Below the pieces are notes generated by a model, which saw nothing but the letters and a program-made list of their open reading frames with translations, had not been told where the DNA came from and ran no database searches. Positions 46,600-58,170 of a stretch of 64,000 nucleotides of DNA are shown here, one piece after another. The position numbers and the translations under genes were made by a program. Every line of letters begins with the position of its first letter. Positions within the stretch are counted from its first letter, which is position 1. This DNA is from Theodoxus fluviatilis (taxonomy: Eukaryota > Mollusca > Gastropoda > Cycloneritida > Neritidae), in assembly GCA_034096865.1 (NCBI GenBank), contig JAWQFJ010000531.1, positions 106,001 through 170,000 of the forward strand, written 5' to 3'.

Positions 46600-48311
46600 G
46601 ATACATACATTTCAAGAAGTTTCCAAAGCGAAACACATCACCACTCAGCAGGAGTTTCTAGTCGTGGTCACTGTCAAGCAATGGACTATTTGTTCCTTAT
46701 TCCATTCGAGAGCATGTCTCGTTCTGCAACACTGAAGCAGAACACGTTCTGTTTTTTCCATGGCAGGATGCAGTCAGGAGGCAAGAGTAGGGTGCCTCTG
46801 GTGAGCGCAAGAAGGGTAAAATTGCATTGCCTGGCCCACATGCGTGAAGACGAACCGCTACCGGTACGTGATCATTTCCTCCACGCCTCAGAAATGTCGC
46901 CATAGATCGCCGAGGCAATCATTTTAGGTTGGGGCCGCGTCACCATGACAACCAGACTTTATGGCATGTCTGTGTCATGACATAGAAATGTCTTGCTTTT
47001 TATGGAGCGCCTGAAGCAGTACGACCCGCTGCCTGCATCAGCCCCGCGTGGTTCGTCTTTGAGGATGGAGGGATCTCTCTCTTTGAGAATCTGTCGTTTT
47101 CGAACTTTGAAGCCTTGACATGACCTGGCATAAGGAAATGAGTTGTAGTCTATGTGCATGTAAATGTGAACATTGCAAATGCAATACGACTTTTTAAATA
47201 TCTCAAGTGTGAAATGGCTTTTTACGAAGTGAAGACACAAAGTGATTTATATTTCATTTCACGCGCAATAATACCATGGATACATTGACCCTGGCACCCT
47301 GTTTGTAAAAAACAACAGCATAAAGTTTACAATAAATGCATTCTCGCAGTTAGGTTCAAAGAGTTGTCTACAAATTCCCTCAAGTGTCACATGTGTGGCA
47401 AACACGTTATTCCGCGCCTCCGATCAATGCATGAACAACATAGAAACTCGACATGGCTACGTAAAAATGTTACTTTAAACATTATTCAATGAAAAAGAAA
47501 AGGATTCTTCTTCGCCTCTAAGTTTCATTCAAAAGTGTTGTGCCATAGTGGACACAATCTTGACGGATCCCACTCCTATATAGCGATGTTCAAGGAACTC
47601 TTACCAGCAGGCCAGTACCCACAAACCCTTCTAGAGCAACAACAGAAAGTCAAACGCAAGCTACTCGTTTGTTGAAGGCGACTCTCATGGGACCAAGAGA
47701 GAAAAGCGGACACGAAATATTGGCAAAGAACGACTTTAAGAATGGCGATTACCACAGACAAAAGAGACTGTTCAAAGAAGGTGGAGAGGGAACGAAGTTG
47801 ACTGGGAAGACCAGAGAAGGGTCCAGAGGGACAAAGAAAGCCAGCCTGAGATCATGGAGGGGTCTGCGTGGAGAACTCTGGAGAAGTCGGCCAAGATGTT
47901 GCTGCGAGGTTGGAGGAGGCAGGCTGACCCGAGGCGAAATGGAAATCGAGGGACGGACAGCCAAGATCAGCAGCTGCAGACTGAATAGCAGGCATGCCAG
48001 ACCTGCAGGCGCCTCCCTCTCTTTCTGGGCTCTCCTGACCCGATTCACAGACACACATTTCTCGTGTCTGCCGGTGCAGAGTGCGTATAGGTCCAGATGA
48101 CTGTGAATTTCATCAGGTAACGATCTATTTTCAGGCGTGTGGTAATTAAAGTGATAGATCCATGCGACGTCATAAAGAAGGTGAAACTGTAGAGATGCGC
48201 GATGCTTCCTCCAGAGTGTTTAGCACTTTTCAGCAAAAAGTTTCGATGTACTGATCTGGCTTCACTCTCACACACGTTTTTGCGGGCAAAGCTGCCGGTC
48301 TTTTCTGAACT
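46600..48311. other. Unique sequence, no gene recognised
   Basis: Overlapping opposite-strand frames up to 143 codons lie at 47669-48100; none shows a motif or splice signals that I trust. Confidence 0.35.
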
Positions 48312-48482
48312 TCTCTCTCTCTCTGTCTCTGTCTCTTTCTCTGTCTCTGTCTCTCTCTCTCTGTCTCTTTCTCTGTCTCTGTCTCTCTCTCTGTCTCTTT
48401 CTCTGTCTCTGTCTCTCTCTCTCTCTCTCTGTCTGTCTCTGTCTCTGTCTGTCTCTGTCTCTGACTCTCTCTCTCTCTCTCT
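48312..48482. repeat. (CTCTGT)n-type microsatellite
   Basis: Interleaved CTCTCTGTCTCTGTCTCTTT units form a degenerate higher-order pattern. Confidence 0.93.
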
Positions 48483-49561
48483 GCGTATTCTTCGTCGTTC
48501 ATTGGACCTGTCTTGTTTCAAATAATTTCAGTGCATATTTCAGTGGAAGACGTTTCTTGGAAACATATTGTTTCTCGAGCTTTACATCAAATGTTCTGGG
48601 GCAGGAACAATTATTTCGAACTTTTAACGTTTCTGTCCCGGGTGCTAGAGAGAGCTCATAATAAATAAAGCAGAAAGGTTGCATGAAACACGGAGTCGTT
48701 TGCAAAGCTACGGGACGCTATCGTTAAAGTTTCCTCATTTCTTTCATCAAAATCCTTCTGAGTGCAAATGCCTTAGGAACAATAGTAAAATACCGAACCA
48801 ATTATTTCTTCGGGAGAATCTCTTTCAGGTCAAATCCGATTCTCTCTCGTCATTTCCCGACAATCTCAGCCTAGAGCTCTCTCCCTCTATTCAGAAACCT
48901 CCGATCAGCAGTTAAGTCTTTACAGATTAGCGACGTTGGTGACGAAGGACGAGAGAAGAATTGCATGCACGTTCACACTCCATCGATTCAAATTACTTCG
49001 CACGTCTTCCCAAGAAGAGGCGCTCAAGGCAGGCAAAGACAGGGCGTGACAAACGAACTCCCGAAAAACGTCGACGTCAAGTTTCGTTCTTTCGTGGTCT
49101 TGGCTCAGGTCAATGTGATCGTCGTGGATAAGGTGGAAAGCTAGAAGTGGTCCAAAAAGAAATTGAAGACGACCAACGTGTGTACGTGCCGTCTCTAGTG
49201 CACAATTGTTAGGCTGCGCAAATACTAGATGAACTGTAATTTTTATCAACTGATGTCTGCATGCAATGTTTTGCTTTAGAATACGAAGCTATTTCTGCAG
49301 AAGTGGAGGTCATTGTCCAGTCAATTTATATTTGCCGAAAGTTAAGAAATGTCCTCGTGTTACAATGAAGGCACCCAGATGTCACATATTCGGAGAACTC
49401 AGCAAAACAAAGCGTGACGCAGGGCGCCCATACAGAAAGATCTGGAACTAAGTCAAACAGCTTGGTCTTATTTGGCAGTGAGCGGCTGGAACAAAAATAG
49501 GCAGCTGTAAAGTCGTAAGGACAGCAGATGTAATCGACCTTTGAGCGTAAGAAACATTGGC

Positions 49562-49565
<4 letters not shown>

Positions 49566-49629
<64 letters not shown>
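49566..49629. repeat. (CT)n microsatellite
   Basis: Pure CT run. Confidence 0.95.
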
Positions 49630-49631
<2 letters not shown>

Positions 49632-50972
49632 GAAAATGTTGAGGCGGCACCTCATTCAGCAAAAGAGTTCGTTTGCATTATTTATCAAGGCGGAGATGAA
49701 GATCTTCTCCTTTCCTACAACATCCGGCGTCGTGTCTGTGGGTTCAATTGAAGCATCACTATTGGCATTCTGTCTGCGGAGGTCTACAGTGACCCTTGCT
49801 CGTAGTCGTAACAGAAGATTGCCATGCTTTTGTAAAAGCTCATTTCCTGACAACACCGTCTATACCTATCTTATGTTGTTTCTTTTGGACATGATCTCAT
49901 TTCAAGAGATGGTTTTAATCGAAAAAGACCATGTACTGGCAAATGTTTTGATCATTCTACTACTACATTCCAATTACTCTTTCATTTGCACATTAAAGTT
50001 CGTCTTTTCTCAGCTTGAGTCCAACCTGTCTCTTTGTATACTTTGTTAATAACATTTATTTGATTAAAGTGATAAAAGAGCCTCAATATCTCATACTCTA
50101 CTCTCCTGTAGAATTTGTCTCTTAGGAGCAGACGTAAGCATATCTTGGAAAAAGAATTTCATGTGCGTCGCGCATTGTGGGAATGTTTTTTAGAGATGCA
50201 TTCTATTACTTAGACACTTTATTTACTTCCTTGAAGATGAGGGAGAAATGCAGGAGTAGAAAACACGCATTGACGTGATTTTATATTTCGACAATCCGCA
50301 AGACGTGTTTCGTATATTCAAAATGGAGACGAGGGAGAGGAGAGAGCTTACCAGTGTGAACCCGACGTCAAGACCAGAACTCATTGTCGCCCATTAAAAT
50401 TCCACAAGCCTCTCCCCCAATCAGGGGCGTCAGGCAATCGCGGAAGGGGAGGCAACTGTGCACGCAGATGTCTCCCTCTGCACCTAAAGAGCTTCAGTCG
50501 GCGCAGCACGACACCAGGGGGAGTCATGCAATCACGCGACTAGCACCCTACAGTGCACTGCGGATAGCTTTCGGGGAAAACGACACCTTCTGGACGCCAG
50601 TCTCCGGTCGCATTGAATTCTGACGAGTTGACAAGCAGGACTAGTTCTGTCCGTGCTGCATGCCTCCGCGTACCCGTCCATTAGTGCAACAGACCTCTGG
50701 GAGGAATTGGCGTCGCGAAGTCAACAAAGCACGCAATGAGTCTGGGCAGTGAATTGCGTTCATGGCATTTCCAGTGCACTTCTCCCACGATGTCCACCCA
50801 CCGCAGGCTGTAACGACCATGAGAGTTTGTATCCTTCGTGTCTAAATTGTACATTGCACCCAGTGGCAGCTACGAAAAAGCACTGGTTAGGCGCAAAAGT
50901 TTCTTTCGCTCTACAAACTCTTGGCGACGTGTCCAGAGAATGACCAAGGTGATGGAGCTCTATTTTTTGCGA

Positions 50973-51040
50973 CTTGTAAATTTTTATCGTAGGCTATCTC
51001 CGTCTGGGCCTTCACTACGCCAACAGAGACGTAGGGTGCC
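50973..51040 (+). pseudogene. LINE C-terminal zinc-finger remnant, copy 1
   Basis: A 67-bp block that is about 85% identical to 51352-51418 in the same orientation. Both read in mixed frames as C(K/N)FLS...ISRLGLYYA(S/N)RD, resembling the Cys/His finger (CxxC...RIGL.SH.R) that closes many RTE/Jockey-type LINE polyproteins. Only the end of the element is recognisable here. Confidence 0.5.
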
Positions 51041-51149
51041 CTCGTATGTGACCCTCGTAAGACAAGTTAGCTCAAAGATCTTTGACGACAATTTCGACGA
51101 GTCCCAACTATGTTTTATGCTGTTGTGTGCCTCACTTCTCATTACGGCA

Positions 51150-51430
51150 CACGACGGCACACGTCGGTAAGGTGGTCCAACCAGACTATACAAGGACACG
51201 CTCAAAAACGCACTACAGTTCTTTAACATTCCTGTTATTGGGTGGGAATCTTTGGTTGCTGACCGTAGCACGTGGAGGCAGCTCACCCACAATGGCACCA
51301 CAGTCTTTGAAGTGGAGCACCTGGCCAGCCTCGATCGGAAACGCCAGGCCACTTGTAACTTTTTATCGAGGGATATCTCCGTCTGGGCCTTTATTACGCC
51401 AGCAGAGACTTAGGGTACTTCAATGAAGAT
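51150..51430 (+). pseudogene. LINE C-terminal fragment, copy 2
   Basis: From about 51180 the plus strand reads LYKDTLKNALQFFNIPVIGW, then ESLVADRSTWRQLTHNG and EVEHLASLDRKRQA. This is the conserved (R)YKD.LK..L......W...A.DR..WR pattern at the C-terminus of many LINE polyproteins. It is followed by the finger remnant at 51352-51418. No reverse transcriptase is left upstream, so this is a heavily truncated copy. Confidence 0.75.
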
Positions 51431-52119
51431 GACCTTCACACGATTTGTATAGACCATATCCTCAGGCGGATGCTGTTTTCAGACATGTATATTATGTACT
51501 CCGACCACGTGAATTCTGTCATTTACAACACTTTAATGACGCTTAGATTGCTGGCTTTGGTGAGGAACACAGAGACGGTATTTCTGATTCAATTTTAGCT
51601 TCAGCATCCTAAGAAAAGAGTCTGTAGGCGATTTGATGTTTTCAAATAAGATTTGTATCACATACTGTTCGTGTTTTTCTGGTGTGCAAGAGGATAGCGA
51701 GCACAACAGCACGATTTGCATTCATCTTGGTAACAAAGGATAGTTTTGTAGCTGACACAGATGTTCCTAAGTGGGCTTCCAGATGCAGCTTAGATTAAGA
51801 AAGTTGTTAACGTCAGCTTTTGGAGTGACAAGTCTAGAAAGCGTACTACAGTAAGATGAAACCGCAGAATTATTGGAGGCTGTGTCCTTAAACTCCATGC
51901 ACAATTAACGAAAAGGTTCCCAGGAACCAACCCAGAAAATATTTATGTCATCTATTACTGTAAACCCATAACTATTACTGTCCATTAGGCTCTGGGAACA
52001 TTTTGAGCTGAAATCTACAGAAAACACTGTACATTCCATTCAAGTGACGAATCACATTAGTGGATAAGTGTTATCGCTTTAAATCCTCGCACATAGCGTG
52101 GGTTGCCTCGATTCCTCCC

Positions 52120-52395
52120 TTATCTGTTGGAATGTTGTGTTCCTCGTACTTGTACGGCTTCATCCAGTAGAAATCGCACAGCCAGTCCCAAGAAACATGT
52201 ATATGCCACCGGGAGAGATATCTTGCTGTCAATTTTCTTTCTGTATAATTTCTTAGGATGCTCATCGTCTGTATGTTCTTCCACAATTTTGAGCCGCGAA
52301 ACAAATTGCTCAGAGTGTTCTTCATTTTCGGGACGGTTCATGGTCCAAATAAACCGTGCGAACTTCCAACCAAATGTCAGGTTGGATTTTAACAA
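52120..52395 (-). other. Unassigned minus-strand open frames
   Basis: Two overlapping frames (91 and 84 codons) read KFARFIWTMNRPENEEHSEQ and HVSWDWLCDFYWMKPYKYEE. The charged, tryptophan-rich texture suggests a decayed coding sequence, perhaps a transposon ORF with a frame change. I do not recognise the family. Confidence 0.3.
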
Positions 52396-52904
52396 GAAAA
52401 AGCGAAGCGTTCTGGCTCTTCAAGAATGATTTTATGACTTCTGTAATCCAGAACGCTGCCATTATCTGTGTTCTTCCTTTCGCTATTATCCTTTACCCCA
52501 CCCTCTCTTGCAAAGGTCACACAGTGCAGTTGCATGTTTATTGATTGCGTTCTAGATGTCTACGAGGGAAATTGCTGCAGACGGGAAATGCGCAGCAATC
52601 TCGAGATATTTATCATTCGGCAAATGGCCGCTGAAAAAAGAAACCAGTCCCGGAGTCTCACACGAAAGAGATAAGAAAATATCAATGAGCGTCTAAGTGA
52701 CTTCAAATTTACATTAGAGGTCTGACTGGTGGCGCTGCCCTCTATTCCAGCCATTAAGCCTGGAGACTTTATTTATCCGCTCATGGGACGAAGAGAAATG
52801 GGAGGAAGAGAGATGGGAGGAAAAGAGATGTGGTGTAAAGAGAGATGCGAGAAGTAGATATGCGAGGAAAGATGGTAGCTGCTAATATGGTGGGAGCGGA
52901 GAAC

Positions 52905-53058
52905 GAATGAATGAAAGAATGAACGAATGAAAGAACGAACGAACAAACGAATGAGTGGATAAACAAACTAATGAATGAACGAATGAATGAAGCCACTTTA
53001 TTTAGCAAGGGTAATACATTAGGCAGAGATGCCTATCTTCCATTTAGCCTTCGAACAC
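52905..53058 (-). mobile_element. Retroposon 3' end with AATAAA and (TTCA/TTCG)n tail
   Basis: On the minus strand the sequence reads AGGCATCTCTGCCT (a small hairpin), CCTTGCTAAATAAAGTGGC and then TTCATTCATTCG repeats (plus-strand 52905-52992). This is the usual form of a LINE/SINE 3' terminus. Only the terminal ~65 bp before the tail are recognisable. Confidence 0.6.
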
Positions 53059-53141
53059 ACACATTCACACTAACACGAACATGCGAACAAAGTAAACATG
53101 AATTTTCGTCAATCACGATTACAATGAAATAGTGGAAGTAG

Positions 53142-53172
<31 letters not shown>

Positions 53173-53257
53173 TGTATGTATGTATGTATGTATGTATGTA
53201 TGTATGTATGTATGTATGTATGTATGTATGTATGTATGTATGTATGTATGTATGTAT
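53142..53257. repeat. (GTAT)n tail array of the L2-like LINE
   Basis: 29 perfect GTAT units directly continue the 3' end of the LINE that starts at 53258 (ATAC on the LINE strand). Confidence 0.95.
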
Positions 53258-54540
53258 TTTGGCTCTTATATAGCGCCAATCTCACACCCAAAGGCATGCT
53301 CAAGGCGCTCAACACGTTCACCCTTTGAATAAAAGAGTTTTTAGCTGTGACTTGAAAGTCTGTATTGAAGGAGATTTCCTCAGTCTGTCTGGGATATCGT
53401 TCCAGAGTTTTGGTCCAGCAAACGAGAATGCTCTCTCCCCAGATCTCTTGGTGTTGTAGCGTGGCACATGGAGTAATAACTGCGCCGAAGATCTGAGATC
53501 CCTCACAGGTTAATAAGTCTTGAGGAGCTCAACCAGATACAGCGGGGCCAAACCATTGACGCACTTGAACACATGACACAGTGTTTTGAACACAATACGT
53601 TGGTGGACAGGCAGCCAGTGTAGCTCTCGAAGGATGGGTGTTATGTGAGAACGACTAGGTGGACGTTTCACTATACGTGCTGCGGTGTTCTGCACCTGTT
53701 GAAGTCTTCGGAGATGTTCTTGGGTTTCACCTAGCAGAAGGCTATTGCAGTAATCAAGATTAGACATCACCAACGTAAATACAAGAGTTGTGGCCAATTT
53801 TTCAGTCAGGCATTGTCTGATACTTGAGATACGTCGGAGCTACCAGTAGGAGGAAGAGATCGTTCTGCTTACGTGTGGCACCATAGAAAAATGCTCATCG
53901 ATCTTTACGCCAAGATATGTCACACATCTTGACGAGGGTACCTCGACTCCCGAAATGGAGATGTTGGTTTCTGAGAACAACTGAACATGTGCCTTAGAAC
54001 CGATGATGATGAATTCTGTTTTGTCTTCATTTAATTTCAGACGACTTTTCACCATCCATGTTTTCACATCGGTGCAACATCTCTCCATGGAAGCTTTTGC
54101 CGCAGCGAAAGAGTCTTTGTCAGGGTTTGAGGTTGTAAATAACATAGTATCATCTGCGTAAAGATGTAATGACAGATGATGACTATCAATCAGGGCACTC
54201 AGAGATACTGTGTAGATGGAATATAGCAACGGTTCGAGAATTGACCCTTGAGGAACTCCACAGGTGATAACCACCTCACTCGAAGTCCCTCCTTCCACAA
54301 CAACCGTCTGTGTTCTTCCAGATAAGTATGATTGAAACCATTTGAAGGCTGTTGATGATATTCCTAAGTTCTTTAATCGGGACAGAAGAACACCATGATC
54401 GATGGTATCGAAGGCTGCTGAGAGGTCTAAAAGAGTCACGAGGGCAGCCCGGCCATCATTATTGCACATCGAATATCGTTGAACACTCTCAGGAGTGCAG
54501 TTTCGGTGCTGTGTCCTGGCCTGTATGCCGACTGGAGGGG
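53258..54540 (-). mobile_element. 5'-truncated L2/CR1-like LINE
   Basis: On the minus strand the reverse transcriptase starts abruptly at LQSAYRPGHSTETALLRVFND (54540) and runs to the 3' terminus GCGCTATATAAGAGCC-AAAATAC followed by the (ATAC)n tail. Domain order and 3' terminus fit L2/CR1-type LINEs. Defects are one frameshift near 54450-54466 and in-frame stops at 53840-53842 and 53510-53512. The short GCGCTATATAAGAGCC-plus-tail terminus is what such elements use for priming. Confidence 0.87.
53318..54538 (-). pseudogene. L2/CR1-like reverse transcriptase, broken
   Basis: After the opening SAYRPGHSTETALLRV block (one frame), the main frame reads ALVTLLDLSAAFDTIDHGVLL (first catalytic Asp), ITCGVPQGSILEPLLYSIYT, LHLYADDTMLF (catalytic box), LKLNEDKTEFIIIGS and CVTYLGVKID. 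It stops at TAG 53840, then continues in frame as RRISSIRQCLTEKLATTLVF, MSNLDYCNSLLLG and RELHWLPVHQRI, to a TAA at 53510, and again in frame as VRDLRSSAQLLLHVPRY, GERAFSFAGPKLWNDIP and FKSQLKTLLF. Three of the lesions are single-base-type, so decay is moderate. Confidence 0.87.
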
Positions 54541-54640
54541 AAGAGATGGTGGGACCAGATATAGAGGAAGCAGAGACAGTGGGATTAGAAATGGTGGGGG
54601 CAGAGATTATGGGAACTGTGAAGATTTCTACTCGCCATGA

Positions 54641-57489
54641 TACACAAACAGTCCAGATGACGTGAACTGAATACTCTGCATATTGACGTGATTGGAAAAC
54701 CTTTTCACCTAGCTAATCACTTGACAAGTTAACTAGTTTTCTTTTCGGGCTTCCAGAAGTATTATTTCACTGAATGGGCAGTCATGGTTTGAGAAAATGT
54801 TCAGGGAAATATGACTCTGCTCCTGTCTGCAGACGGGGTTTTTCCCCCCAAAGTCTCATTGAAATATGTTTTGGCCTCTGCTGCATGCCCACCAAGGATG
54901 TTTCACAAGAATGATTCTACTATTTCCACATGGTCGGACATACTGAGGAAAACAACAGTATGCCGCTCTGATCTGTAAAGGTCTCCTCTCAGAGTGTGGT
55001 TAATTTGTTTCAAATACGTGCATTTAAAGGTTGGATTTGATTTTCTTTTGATGTTAAGTGACACGACAAACAAACGTGCATGACCGCGTGAATGTTATTA
55101 CATATGATTTTGATGGTGTCAAGCAGACTGGTATACTAGTTAAGGATGGAGCAGGGGAAGTAGGCAAAAGATGGACACCCGGATTCCAGAAGGCAAAACA
55201 AATAATGATCACAGAGATCGTTGGGAGATGTTGGAATCTCAGGTTTAGTGTGGAAACAAACGTTTCAGGCGTAGCCCTCCCAGCGAGCTTTGTGCTCATT
55301 ATTTGTTGGGTTGGGGAGCGTTGTTCCTCTTTGAAAAGAGTGGTCTGTAGACATGTATTAAATTGAAAGGTTTTTCCTTGTAATTGATTACAAAGGTGGC
55401 CACTTTGAGAATATCTCTGATGTGGCACAGGCACCAAACTCGTCGATCTGAAAGGAAGTGCGGTATATAAAGGCGTTGCTCCCACTCCGACACTTGAGTC
55501 TTGGGAACAATTTGATGGAGTAGCCAGATGGGGTCTCTGGTTTTACGTTCCTTTTGCTTCATAATGTATTGATCCTTGATTCGGTGATGATCAAATAAAA
55601 AAGTTTTCATTTCAGTTATGAAATAAACAATTTATTTTGTGTTGTTTTTTCTCTGATTGAGCAATTGACAGTGTGCAGTCAGTGTCAGGAAGATTTTTCC
55701 AGGCGAAATTTGAATGTCTTGGTTGTCATGGTTGTCACCCCCCCCCCCCCCCCCCTTTGAGTTCAAAATGGAGACATTCGACGGGTATTTACTTTTTTCT
55801 TCTCGTATTTCTCTTTTATGACCTCGTCGCCAATGTGCTGGGTGGCTGTTCGAAACTCGGGGGGAAGAGGTTAAAGACCATCGAAGGAATAAAATTCCGA
55901 TAAGAAGTAGTACTTTTAATATTTCTCAGCAAGTAAAGAATGGAGTGCTTTTTTCTCTGCAACTAATTACTATTTCGAAGTCTGTAGTACTGTCCATATT
56001 ACACGGGTTGAAGCTTCATCCACACGTGACTGACCATTTTTCTTCCATCATTGATTCAGAGAACTGGATTCCCTACTCCATCCATCATGAGCACAGTTTG
56101 AGGCCGGCTGTGAGGTCATTATGCATTCGCACATGCAATGCTCCGTTTCTGAAGGAACTGATCCATTCTTGGAGAGAGAGAAAAGGGCAGTCCTGCGTCT
56201 GCGTTGACATGCAGGGAACCAGAACTCTTCAACATCCGAACCTGGTGAGAGTTCTCCACTTCAATCCATGTGGACTTCTGACTCCTATGGTAGGGAAGAC
56301 AACTCGTCAACTGAACAGCCGTTTGCACCTTCCACAACGTCTACTTGTCAACGAGTCCGACGTATTCGAGCGTGGCGTGAGAGTGGATTAGAAGGATTGC
56401 TAAAAGGCAGGCTCATTCCAACCAACACTGGAGCAGATGCCTGCATTCGCTTGTCAATGACATTCTGATTTGGAGGCGTACTGAGCCAAAGATGTGGCGA
56501 GACAGAATGTGTAAAGCTCGCCTTAGCATTCACTTTCTGCACAAGAAGGCAGCTTCAAGCGTACATGTAAATGATTATTTCTGATTGTTAAGAGTTTTCG
56601 TGGTCATTGCAGCTCGAGCTTGAAAACTATCACGAAGGCACACTCGTGCTTTCGACCTGATGGTCATCAAGTTTACCCGACATCTGAAAAATGAACACAA
56701 GTAACTGGCGCGATTCGACAATCACTTTCATTCCACCCTCTTCTGCAAGTATCGCGGGATTTCTCTACTAAACTTGCGATTGAAGACCTGCTTACGGGAT
56801 ACTGAAGCAGGGTGAATTATATTGAAGCTACAATAGACTTCATAACAAAATGCAAACCGTTCAAGAATATGATGATGACCAGACAAAAGATCAACGAAGA
56901 CAGTCGAATCCTTTGTGTCTATTGCAAAAGCAATTGCAAATGAGTTTGATGCAGCCAAGCACTAACAGCATAATTTCCTGTGCTCTGAGGAATGAAACTA
57001 AATGCAGATGGGTAAGTAGTTGATACAAGACACTTCAAGAAAACATAACTTGTTTTTCAGTATTGGGTTTGAACTTTGAGATGACGCCGACAAAGCCTCC
57101 AATTTTCGATTTCATCAACAGTATTTAGACAGCCTGCTGGACCATCAAAACGAATACCGAAGGACCACTCGTACCTCAATCTGTGTCAATCTTCTAGAGC
57201 ACAAGGGAAGAAAGCAGAGCTTCAAAAGAACTCAAAAACGCTGGTTCCGTAATTATGCTTCCTACTGAAAAGACATATCCACCACTGTGACAGACAAGGA
57301 GACATTTATAGGGAAAGCAGCAAATCTTTTTCAAAGACATAACCTCTTGCTGGAGACTGGAATCATTGAGTCCATCACTTACCTGTCCACTCAGCTTTTT
57401 TTTCTGGCCTGCCTAGACGAATCTATGTGAAAGACCCCAAAACTCATTCCATGCACAAGTATCTATCATGTGCGAATGGAAGTAGAGAT
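54641..57489. other. Unique sequence; possible TATA box at 55464
   Basis: TATATAAAGG at 55464-55473 is a good TATA-box match but has no identified exon. A poly-C run lies at 55738-55756. The plus-strand frame at 55945-56391 (148 codons) and sequence to 57400 could be decayed coding sequence, but no family is recognised. Confidence 0.3.
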
Positions 57490-57811
57490 GATCTTGCTAC
57501 CACTACTACATCCACTATTACCGCTAACACCACAACTACTACTACTTCTAAATCCGCTGCTACTTCCATCACTACTACAATTACCACTACCACCACCAGC
57601 ACAACCGCCCATACTACCACTAGAGGTATCGCGACAGCCGCTGAACAACAACTACTTTGAATATTACTTCCACTGCTACTAGTACTACTGCCACTTGAAT
57701 TGCCTGTTGTGGGACAAATAAAGTTGTATTGTACTATACTACTACTACTTTACTATTTCTACCACTATTTTCGATATTTCTGCGTCTACTTTTACTCCAA
57801 CAACAATAGCA

Positions 57812-57873
<62 letters not shown>

Positions 57874-58170
57874 AACTTATACAACTACAACTACTTCTAC
57901 ACCTACAACAAAGAATACGACTATTTTGACCACTATTACTTCTATCACGTGTACTACTGCTTCTACTACTATCTCTGCAACTACTTCTGCAACTGCTCCT
58001 GGAATTACTTCTGCAACCGCTTCTGCAAAAAACTTTTGCTATTATTTCTGCTACTACATTTACTACATACAACGACAATAACAGCACTTACAACAACTTG
58101 TGCCCCTGCAACAACAATTAAAACAGCAACATCTAGTACTATTACCATTATCACTGCAACTGCTGCTACC
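57490..58170. repeat. CTA/ACT-rich trinucleotide array
   Basis: Degenerate ACT/ACC triplets surround a pure (CTA)n core at 57811-57872. Long frames (poly-Tyr on one strand, poly-Ser on the other) are compositional. Confidence 0.92.

Larger units (their letters stand above)
52790..54640. repeat. Purine-rich repeat interrupted by two retroposons
   Basis: Left flank 52790-52900 (AGAGATGGGAGGA, AATATGGTGGGAGCGGAGA) and right flank 54541-54640 (AGAGATGGTGGGACCAGATA, AATGGTGGGGGCAGAGAT) share the same ~18-21-bp GATGGTGGGAGCAGA unit. The retroposon 3' end and the L2-like LINE lie between the two halves. Confidence 0.5.

Noticed and set aside
53142..53257. GTAT array as an independent microsatellite locus
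   Set aside because: It continues the 3' terminus of the L2-like LINE without a break and is its tail.
55464..55473. TATA box promoter
   Set aside because: A good TATATAAAGG match alone in AT-rich DNA; no initiator, exon or motif cluster supports it.
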